Assembly: GCA_018061225.1 (NCBI GenBank)
Contig: JAGOUK010000046.1
Location: forward strand, 1 to 8,845
Direction of reading: 5' to 3'
Origin: Candidatus Omnitrophota bacterium
GTDB taxonomy: Bacteria; Omnitrophota; Gorgyraeia; 2-02-FULL-51-18; JAGOUK01
Length of the DNA stretch: 8,845 bases
The notes beneath the pieces are model-generated. The model searched no databases and was not told where the DNA came from. It saw only the letters and a program-made list of their open reading frames with translations. The stretch's first letter is position 1. The number at the start of each line of letters is the position of its first letter. This document shows, piece after piece, positions 6,101 to 8,845 of this stretch. The translations under genes were made by a program, and so were the position numbers.

Positions 6101-8845
6101 GAGAGAGATTGATCGTCTTAAGGCGTCCGGTCGGTATGACTCTACTTTGCACCATGGCGATGCATTGGGGCCTGAGCTCCTGTCTTTCATTAGATATGAG
6201 TGCGCGAGGGATAGGGGCGTCTTTGGGCCGGATGGAAGTTTTTCGGGCCAGGAGGACCTTCTTAAGATACGGCGTTGTTTGATCGAGATGAGTCGGGGAA
6301 TTGAACGGTCCGAAGCTATTGAATCTTGGATCTCGATGGATGTCGTGGCGAAGCGACCCGATCTTCGTGATGCTTTAGCAAGCCTCAAAGAAAAAGACAA
6401 AGAATCCCCGATGGAGCAATGGCGCATTGTGACGGATGCCCGCCGGGCCTTAATAAGGGCGATGTCATCCACGACCGACGCATCAGATGTGTACGATTAT
6501 TATCACTTATACATATTTTTGGGAAGCGAGATGGAGCTGACCCTGTCCGTTTTGAATGATCAAAAACCAAGTACTCAATTAGCAGATCAAATCTCTATTC
6601 TAAAAACTGCTTTAACGGACCTGCACCAAAGCGAGTTTGTATCCCGATACCTCATGCAGTGGATTGATCTATTGGATTATCCAGATCTAACCGTCAGCCA
6701 GCTCGCAAACGTGGTCAAGGTCTTAAATGTAGACTTTGGGATGAATTTTAGAGAATGGGTCGCTCACTATCAGCGAGCGGGTCATCTGGCATTTGACGGT
6801 GATATCATGCAAACCGAGCTTGCGCTGGCGGTCCTGCGTAAAGAAAAGTTTTCGATCCGAGCGGTGGACTCCCTCATTGATATTGTCGGCGAACGTGTGG
6901 CGGCAATGATGACGGATGGGCCCGAAAAACGGGTTTATGCGGCCTCCGCCTTGATTCCCCAGACCGATCAGCAAACCTTCGGACCAATCTTGAGGATCGA
7001 TCACTATAACGCTAAGGGGCCTAAGATTCCATTCATGCGTATGCTTTATGGCAGTAAAGGGCTTTATTTGTCAGAGATGAATGCGATGGGATTACCGGTG
7101 CCCAGCGGTTTTATCATTCCTTCCACGACCAGCCGCCAGAATAGCCTGGATCATCATCGCGATACTTTCATTCGAACCATTGATGCTGAGCTGGATCAGT
7201 TAGAACAAGACTGGTCTCTCAAGTCAGGACAACGGGTGCGGATTGGAGACCCCGAAAGCCCTATGTGGGTAGCGGTGCGGACCGGCTCTATGTACGTGAT
7301 GCCCGGAATTCTGGAGACAATCAATAATCTAGGATGGACTCCTGAGTTGCTTCGCCATGAGAAGGAGAGGCTCGGCACTTCATCTGCGCTGATATCTTAT
7401 GCGACGTTTTTAGAATCCGCGGCGGTTGTGCTTGGCATGGATCGAGGAGATTATGAATCTGAAGAAAATCGGCTTCTTTCTGCCTGGAAAGTAAGGTCCT
7501 TGTCGCAACTGGGCGAGGATGACTTGCAGTCGCATATTGTAAAAATGGAGAAATTTATCCGAGAAAATCTGCCTGAGGCAGAGGTTGAAAGATTCTTGTC
7601 TGATCCCCGATATCAGATTGCCAAGGCCGTTGAGGTGGTGATTCAATCCTGGCATAAGGAGTCAGCCGTGGCGTACAGGCGGGAAAATGGCATATCTGAT
7701 GATTGGCGAACCCCGGTTATCGTTCAAGCATATGTCTTTGGTGATTCTGACGCAAGCTCTGGGACCGGCATTGCGCGTTCCCATGACAAGCATGGCACCC
7801 TGGGAATCAACGGTGAATGGATCAGACGCGCGCAAGGGCCCGATCTGGTTCAAGGTCGAGTGACTCCAAAGCCATTGGACGTCATGAAGAGGGAGATTAG
7901 TCCAGCGGTCTATGTTGAGTTAGATAATGGGCTGAGTAAACTGGTCAATATCTTCGGAAGGCCGTTCATTATGGAGTTCACTGTGGAAAGCGGTAGATTA
8001 TGGGTGCTTCAGGCGGGTTACGATCATTTGTTGGAACACCCAATTTATTATCCGGAAGCTCGTTATGAGGGGAAGGAGATTCTTCTGGGTACTGGAACGA
8101 CAGTCCTCGGAGAGGGTGCGGCAAATGTGGTCGCCATCATGTCCTTATCATCCTTAAAGGATCCTAAATTTATGGATGGTGTTCTTAAAGCGCGTGGGTT
8201 GGATGGTGTGGGGATATTTAGGCTCACGACCAATCCTGAAGAATCAGCGATTTTGATTCATGCGCACAAACTTTTGCTGGAGGAAGGAAAAAGGTTATTC
8301 TTGCTGACGAAGGAGGGTGGGTCAACGTCTCACGGCGCGATCACTGCTGCCATGAACGGCATGCCCTCCATTGTCGGGATTAAGGGCATGACAGAGCTGA
8401 CAAGGCGAACTGCTAGTTTTGGGGGCATAACCATTACCGCTCAAGCGCTCGTTGGACTCGATTTGACCACGGGATCTATCTATGATGGTTTTTTAAATGT
8501 GAGCGGGTTGCATGAGACGTCTACTGCGGAACAGATGCTGATGGATTTGGGGAAGGGCGCAAGATTGGCTGAGAGCGCGCAAATATCTAATCCCTTTGCC
8601 GGACGCCTGACACGGTTCGCCGAATTGGCGGAGCGGGCCAAGGGATTGCGTCCCGAGGATGAAGCTGTTTTTGCCGTGCTTCGAGACCCGTCGCATGTTG
8701 TGTATGCCCGGGCAGGACGAAGGACTTCAGGTAATAAGCCGGCTGATACAACAACTATCCATCGGAGCGATCCGGGCGATTCGACCGAGGCCGCGTTGAG
8801 CGCCGCTTATGTATCTCTCAAAGCGTTGCAGAAGGGCATCGCGGA
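3..8845 (+). CDS. Giant multidomain protein (partial): export signal, TraB/ChaN-like, tandem LOG, membrane hairpin, PPDK-like
   Basis: A single open frame covers the window, at least 2,947 codons (roughly 320 kDa), with no stop and no frameshift found on full hand translation. It is open at the right edge. The start is unresolved: TTG at 3 would give M-N-L-Y-K-K followed by a basic stretch and a hydrophobic signal core, which is a sensible N-terminus, but its ribosome site would lie outside the window. GTG at 69 lacks a visible Shine-Dalgarno sequence and would remove most of the basic n-region, and ATG at 153 would lose the signal altogether. Domains in order are a signal peptide, a TraB/ChaN-like domain, two LOG domains, a two-helix membrane hairpin, two helical regions, a PPDK-type ATP-binding domain and a phosphohistidine domain. 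GARM motifs separate the modules. No single function can be assigned to the whole. Motif conservation and sustained frame argue strongly against an artefact or pseudogene. Confidence 0.96.
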   Translation, partial: MNLYKKSGRPPRRSVLSWRITRVTAWLVLACLIPQEAWAFVPPRPVAAAIMPAFHFVLPESVGLVEDGYAPSAQAAERPKVILFQDAHTNPSGQFNLASALERVVREYRVGRVYVEGGWGDCSLNDLKNSADPARLRSAAERFVRSGELNGEEYLSLTSDLEFSILGAEEKELYGKGLEAYAAAARSRDEALRYLDRIRRGLKDQEHYVFDPDLTRFEAAREKYHAGDLNFADWIGTLLAAAAKQGVYLGNYRNLRLFRRLSSLERSVKFDRLAAEQKDAAATLEAVERSEFDRLLTAGSTGARDDSDSARGAYLFFGEKLGARIARYPNLGRYVRYVRESRRLSAAGALDELAALETEVLGRLTLTPHQKLLIEFKISAALIEKLIRLQITPQEYADLLRRGGRSGAEYLSGFVNARIMDRESGYEGAIVLKESLKAAETAAKRFYVLAADRDQLFLSAVERRLAENASEPVVLITGGFHTFALKQQLRARGISFLSILPQVREETDQARYERLLMKQLHPQPEASDLSGAPGISKTTQRISPIVIRPEALTALTDHTRLEDGPLGARMANGEHLRTLGNIVVELNRLKEMANWLPAVTVFGSARIPATHPFYWAAYELGRQLGKEGIAGRTGAGPSIMEAVPIGILATNPNRPELRQGIRIELPFEQETNPYIDLILRFDHFLTRKRALDEKVITTVAMPGGIGTMDEFFEAMRRGRPTVLFGEKFWWPVWDAFQDAWHRSGILQPLMDGTHVRPFITDNISSVMDFIRNQQRFAAHHGHFTTPGHRIDELIGELDDAYLALHRMPEAVTMIGHPVTDSHLLDEAERFAALAWNRGIYIRIASAGSLERRVWDRARADRREDYFQSVVFKPGTTGPVQLNPGIPIPADQHIDVGDESLHQFLTAAHSSSFVFLPGGFGTMNRLFDIVQLMQVKKVKRQPIVLLGRDHWQPVLDSLRKIWLETDGVPAVVSPADMDLFRVADTAEEALIEILKPVGKPTGARMSNSALPKENARAEQLKSLIHRLDQYIRETKQAARADYWLYRERRESGEATTVGDGLGHYLSYRRISEAEWRQGIFSWVGAISALAVAVIFGVYFSEKIEWVWLLAAPPILGWGVGRAIWSAVEFRSFLSNPVYYDGLIELTNVLRALQRSGSESRRVILKNKARSKLFALQFGAANGNSILKDIDAYLNGSSMSGARMAAREKALEILAMDPAQAGDWQAIDAGFRQLKAIWAQTRSSTTDDDAPLRRAVARCDELFKRSVFTDKRMNDAWRAWGQTAVFLANLQLALTEGVEPIPAPAQLPALPRVTAADSGVLRAAYEDWFWQMWIKTEYFSTPAPGKAGLIEQGDDTPPSVDALQIFTLRDAGFAPDLLNSELLSWILKKGSGVVESIRVSPSGQVGTAPALHITLTETIRDSWKNLNTRQISGVILSSGETGLAGIYSAEAYEPYTIGAESNPADRALAVDRLLQVLRENRFVPAGGYQIFTLKGAQAAGDFFGRNDYEKTALKAFFRFFVTAAAAYAGKKPNATPQSSPLDRHGSVNEGVWTDARLHLNLLAQTLTAIGPKGFAISDKLFDRVIKNAIRLEKPTRAAAAAFWGQEGIRADDPDAVMTWSLAMLRALLEPNKRKELPVEFILERWRREFGADAKEFDEHAPAEPETRTDPNVRGKWLDELWAVLYQNIRLANIPASQEIVFKTDAYPLRDILALLGDMEIASNRPEASDPFEVEPPDLEAIRKGQNPEDQVLALADAVRASGSAEAVSAKTAAHAAEVRAFYDSIAQIAEQAARGRLHAASTAARKLFEDPAAVERLGEDNFEGWVGMLELGLSEQAKIGKPKKSGARMALPSVLTLNSWYQVITALKLLADQLDQGDTLRSQLDYIRALSLFLRKRGLSLPLASMEEYNRDMYPDDVVGETRKHVVRIIQHLITEKINRKTSRAVQELATAFPYQIGDPIEARRELWAAAANYDYDEVRAEDSGRSFFSESIRKYIHNSQFTIEKALRQVDWYLDYRDVKDLNDETLIYNELLEREIDRLKASGRYDSTLHHGDALGPELLSFIRYECARDRGVFGPDGSFSGQEDLLKIRRCLIEMSRGIERSEAIESWISMDVVAKRPDLRDALASLKEKDKESPMEQWRIVTDARRALIRAMSSTTDASDVYDYYHLYIFLGSEMELTLSVLNDQKPSTQLADQISILKTALTDLHQSEFVSRYLMQWIDLLDYPDLTVSQLANVVKVLNVDFGMNFREWVAHYQRAGHLAFDGDIMQTELALAVLRKEKFSIRAVDSLIDIVGERVAAMMTDGPEKRVYAASALIPQTDQQTFGPILRIDHYNAKGPKIPFMRMLYGSKGLYLSEMNAMGLPVPSGFIIPSTTSRQNSLDHHRDTFIRTIDAELDQLEQDWSLKSGQRVRIGDPESPMWVAVRTGSMYVMPGILETINNLGWTPELLRHEKERLGTSSALISYATFLESAAVVLGMDRGDYESEENRLLSAWKVRSLSQLGEDDLQSHIVKMEKFIRENLPEAEVERFLSDPRYQIAKAVEVVIQSWHKESAVAYRRENGISDDWRTPVIVQAYVFGDSDASSGTGIARSHDKHGTLGINGEWIRRAQGPDLVQGRVTPKPLDVMKREISPAVYVELDNGLSKLVNIFGRPFIMEFTVESGRLWVLQAGYDHLLEHPIYYPEARYEGKEILLGTGTTVLGEGAANVVAIMSLSSLKDPKFMDGVLKARGLDGVGIFRLTTNPEESAILIHAHKLLLEEGKRLFLLTKEGGSTSHGAITAAMNGMPSIVGIKGMTELTRRTASFGGITITAQALVGLDLTTGSIYDGFLNVSGLHETSTAEQMLMDLGKGARLAESAQISNPFAGRLTRFAELAERAKGLRPEDEAVFAVLRDPSHVVYARAGRRTSGNKPADTTTIHRSDPGDSTEAALSAAYVSLKALQKGIA
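234..1538 (+). other. TraB/ChaN-like hypothetical domain (res 78-512)
   Basis: This domain of about 435 residues opens with a beta strand into QDAHTN (residues 85-90; D86 and H88), then a helix with Q94 and N96, then VYVEGG (113-118, E116), then GEEYL (146-150) and LGAE (166-169). It closes with a strand into TGGFH (477-481, H481) and a strand-turn ending LPQV. Acidic and His residues at strand ends, with a final G-x-H on the last strand, recall the TraB/PrgY and ChaN/EreA-like superfamily, whose members include haem-binding and hydrolase-like proteins. The same landmark order occurs in a hypothetical family I associate with Omnitrophota; that is memory, not a search. The middle (about 185-460) is helical and alanine/arginine-rich. 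It follows the export signal directly, so it probably works in the periplasm or at the envelope. Substrate unknown. Confidence 0.55.
1701..1712 (+). repeat. GARM boundary motif, copy 1 (res 567-570)
   Basis: The context is D-G-P-L-G-A-R-M-A-N-G-E, encoded gga gcg cgg atg. It lies in a linker between the end of the TraB/ChaN-like domain (about 512) and the first strand of LOG domain 1 (about 596). This copy has a GGAG five bases upstream of the in-frame ATG, which could by chance resemble a ribosome site. Other copies lack it. Confidence 0.65.
1734..2327 (+). other. LOG-family Rossmann domain 1, catalytic motifs intact (res 578-775)
   Basis: This is a complete LOG / TIGR00730 (lysine-decarboxylase-like) domain, a family of Rossmann enzymes that release ribose-5-phosphate from nucleoside monophosphates. 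The landmarks are VFGSAR (601-606), the glycine-rich T-G-A-G-P-S-I-M-E-A loop (633-642), ELPFEQETNPYID (664-676), F-L-T-R-K (684-688) and the signature PGGIGTMDE (702-710). R687 and E710 occupy the positions of the catalytic Arg and Glu of the family. The L-P-F-E-Q and N-P-Y-I-D blocks look more like the PpnN/YgdH nucleotide-hydrolase branch than the short plant-type cytokinin LOGs. After the signature the usual Q-x-x-K helix is replaced by a shorter AMRRGRPTVLFGEKFW segment. The residues needed for phosphoribohydrolase activity are present. The real substrate cannot be told from sequence. Confidence 0.86.
2424..2984 (+). other. LOG-family Rossmann domain 2, degenerate (res 808-994)
   Basis: A second LOG-type domain follows about 30 residues after the first. 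The fold markers persist: F-V-F-L-P-G-G-F-G-T (912-921), the helix Q-L-M-Q-V-K-K (930-936), P-I-V-L-L-G with H-W-Q-P-V-L-D (941-954), and the C-terminal D-M-D-L-F and D-T-A-E-E-A blocks, all typical of the family's end. The catalytic positions have decayed. The signature reads PGGFGTMNR, so R924 stands where the catalytic Glu belongs. The R-K pair before it is absent, the FGSAR strand is M-I-G-H-P-V (813-818), and the glycine loop is A-S-A-G-S-L-E (844-850). It is probably a non-catalytic partner of domain 1. LOG enzymes act as dimers with sites near the interface, so the pair may form an intramolecular pseudo-dimer (inference). Confidence 0.74.
3003..3014 (+). repeat. GARM boundary motif, copy 2 (res 1001-1004)
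   Basis: The context is V-G-K-P-T-G-A-R-M-S-N-S-A-L-P, encoded ggt gcg cgg atg. It begins about seven residues after LOG domain 2 ends and precedes the amphipathic, charged stretch leading to the membrane hairpin. It shares G-K-P before and A-L-P after the motif with copy 4. Confidence 0.68.
3234..3371 (+). other. Membrane hairpin, two transmembrane helices (res 1078-1123)
   Basis: Two hydrophobic segments stand out in an otherwise soluble-looking protein: I-F-S-W-V-G through G-V-Y-F (1078-1098) and W-V-W-L-L-A-A-P-P-I-L through A-I-W (1104-1123). A five-residue polar turn S-E-K-I-E joins them. The flanks are basic (R1067, R1068, R1075 before; R1120, R1129 after) and the turn is net acidic, so the positive-inside rule puts both flanks in the cytoplasm. 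A charged helical run (about 1008-1060: ENARAEQLK, RLDQYIRETK, LYRERRES) precedes it. The segment probably anchors the protein in a membrane. This layout resembles no named family I know. Confidence 0.82.
3597..3608 (+). repeat. GARM boundary motif, copy 3 (res 1199-1202)
   Basis: The context is S-S-M-S-G-A-R-M-A-A-R-E-K, encoded ggg gca aga atg. Ala and Arg use different codons from copies 1, 2 and 4, which points to likeness at protein level rather than a DNA repeat. It closes the membrane module, about 75 residues after the hairpin, and opens the next helical region. Confidence 0.66.
3609..5531 (+). other. Unrecognised, largely helical region between GARM copies 3 and 4 (res 1203-1843)
   Basis: I do not recognise a family here. 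Residues 1203-1295 read as helices rich in Ala, Arg and Trp. A proline linker follows (E-P-I-P-A-P-A-Q-L-P-A-L-P, 1297-1309). Residues 1321-1520 mix strands and helices and may be a small alpha/beta domain, with strand-like H-I-T-L-T (1410-1414) and S-G-V-I-L-S-S-G-E-T-G (1430-1440). The hexapeptide Q-I-F-T-L-[RK] occurs at 1362 and again at 1487. A further linker (KKPNATPQSSP, 1528-1538) leads to helices up to about 1650, then a Pro/Glu/Asp-rich linker (1655-1672) and helices again. Residues 1733-1815 are alanine-rich and could form long helices or a coiled coil. No catalytic motif is apparent. Its length and linkers suggest three or four small domains rather than one. Confidence 0.4.
5532..5543 (+). 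repeat. GARM boundary motif, copy 4 (res 1844-1847)
   Basis: The context is I-G-K-P-K-K-S-G-A-R-M-A-L-P-S, encoded ggc gcg cgg atg. It shares the preceding G-K-P and the following A-L-P with copy 2, about 840 residues upstream. Base composition drops in AT-richer direction shortly after this point, where the PPDK-type module begins. Confidence 0.7.
5544..7005 (+). other. Helical region upstream of the PPDK-like domain (res 1848-2335)
   Basis: This stretch of almost 490 residues is predicted by eye to be nearly all alpha-helical, with regular heptad-like spacing of Leu, Ile, Tyr and Trp, many charged residues and few prolines. Examples are L-D-Y-I-R-A-L-S-L-F-L-R (1882-1893), H-V-V-R-I-I-Q-H-L-I (1923-1932) and Y-N-E-L-L-E-R-E-I-D-R-L (2028-2039). 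There is no signal, membrane helix or catalytic motif that I recognise. It runs straight into the PPDK-type ATP-binding domain without a GARM motif or an obvious linker, so it is probably the N-terminal part of the same module, perhaps a helical-repeat scaffold or substrate-recognition domain. That assignment is inference. Confidence 0.45.
7020..8018 (+). other. PPDK-type ATP-binding domain (PEP/pyruvate-binding, PPDK_N; res 2340-2672)
   Basis: This is the nucleotide-binding domain of the pyruvate phosphate dikinase / PEP synthase family, which moves a phosphoryl group from ATP to a His. Landmarks in order are G-S-K-G-L-Y-L-S-E-M and G-L-P-V-P-S-G-F (2350-2370; K2352 at the family's ATP-contact Lys), V-A-V-R-T-G-S with M-P-G-I-L-E-T-I-N-N-L-G (2423-2444; R2426), Y-A-T-F-L-E (2467-2472), V-Q-A-Y-V-F-G (2574-2580), S-S-G-T-G-I-A (2585-2591), NGEW (2604-2607), AQGPDLVQG (2611-2619) and M-E-F-T-V-E-S-G-R-L-W-V-L-Q (2657-2670). 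It is closer to PPDK than to PEP synthase. By remembered Clostridium symbiosum numbering, K22, R92, E323 and Q335 are kept (K2352, R2426, E2658, Q2670), but D321 is I2656 and R337 is G2672. Activity may therefore be reduced or changed. Confidence 0.9.
8070..8498 (+). other. PEP-utilising phosphohistidine (swivelling) domain (res 2690-2832)
   Basis: This is the mobile domain that carries phosphate on a His in the PPDK/PEP-synthase family. L-G-E-G-A-A-N-V (2702-2709) matches the A-S-P-G-A-A-x-G entry strand, and T-T-N-P-E-E (2742-2747) matches the family's S-P-E-D turn. T-K-E-G-G-S-T-S-H-G-A-I (2769-2780) carries the catalytic H2777 with T2775 and S2776 in place, and the domain closes with L-T-T-G-S-I-Y-D-G (2821-2829). 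It differs from the usual GGxTSHAAVVAR: Gly follows the His, T2781 replaces a Val, and A2783 replaces the Arg. The His needed for phosphoryl transfer is present. No C-terminal PEP/pyruvate TIM barrel starts in the remaining 115 residues, so the acceptor domain is missing, lies beyond the edge, or is replaced. Confidence 0.88.
8556..8567 (+). repeat. Possible degenerate GARM motif, copy 5 (GARL; res 2852-2855)
   Basis: The context is L-G-K-G-A-R-L-A-E-S-A. Met is replaced by Leu, but the motif follows the end of the phosphohistidine domain by about 20 residues, which is the boundary position expected from the other copies. It is listed as tentative because GAR plus a hydrophobic residue is easy to find by chance in an Ala/Arg-rich protein. 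Confidence 0.35.
8568..8845 (+). other. Linker or start of a further module, cut by the window edge (res 2856-2947)
   Basis: A helical part (about 2865-2890: GRLTRFAELAERAKG and PEDEAVFAVL) is followed by a low-complexity polar linker rich in Thr, Ser, Asp, Gly and Arg (about 2904-2930: GRRTSGN, PADTTT, RSDPGDSTE). A new helix then begins at A-A-L-S-A-A-Y-V-S-L-K. No family is recognised. The reading frame continues past the edge, so at least one more module is likely. It does not resemble the start of a PPDK TIM barrel. Confidence 0.5.

Noticed and set aside
1..8845. tRNA, rRNA, CRISPR array, insertion sequence, terminator or promoter
   Set aside because: The entire window is coding on one frame. 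I saw no direct-repeat arrays, terminal inverted repeats, tRNA-like clover-leaf sequence or hairpin followed by a T-run that would support any of these.

Overview
The whole window is one uninterrupted coding sequence on the + strand. Hand translation of the frame whose codons start at multiples of three gives about 2,947 sense codons from base 3 to base 8843 with no stop and no frameshift, and the frame is still open at the right edge. No other gene, RNA gene, mobile element, CRISPR array or intergenic region is visible. Below, residue n is the codon starting at base 3n, so residue 1 is the TTG at base 3; the true start may lie just left of the window.

The product is a giant mosaic protein. 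In order it has: an N-terminal export signal (res 1-39); an uncharacterised catalytic-looking domain with QDAH, VEGG and GGFH landmarks, reminiscent of TraB/ChaN-type proteins (res 78-512); two tandem LOG-type (lysine-decarboxylase-like, TIGR00730) Rossmann domains, the first with its active-site motifs intact and the second decayed (res 578-994); a two-helix membrane hairpin (res 1078-1123); about 640 residues of mostly helical, unrecognised sequence (res 1203-1843); a second helical stretch (res 1848-2335); and a pyruvate-phosphate-dikinase-like ATP-binding domain plus phosphohistidine domain (res 2340-2832). A new linker or module follows and runs off the edge. No PEP/pyruvate TIM barrel follows the phosphohistidine domain in the window.

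The most unusual signal is a short motif, [ST/L]-G-A-R-M-[AS], found four times (res 567, 1001, 1199, 1844), with a degenerate fifth form GARLA at res 2852. Every copy sits between modules and none inside a recognised domain. The codons differ between copies, so the likeness is at protein level. It could be a processing site of a bacterial polyprotein, a docking element, or the scar of fused genes.

The likely source is an uncultured bacterium of the Omnitrophota (former OP3) or a neighbouring lineage. This is inferred from the giant ORF, a known habit of that phylum, and from the N-terminal domain, which resembles a hypothetical family I associate with it; sequence reading alone cannot prove it. 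How the parts cooperate is also inference. PPDK-type chemistry makes AMP from ATP, and LOG enzymes cleave AMP-like nucleotides, so the protein may join phosphoryl transfer to nucleotide breakdown.
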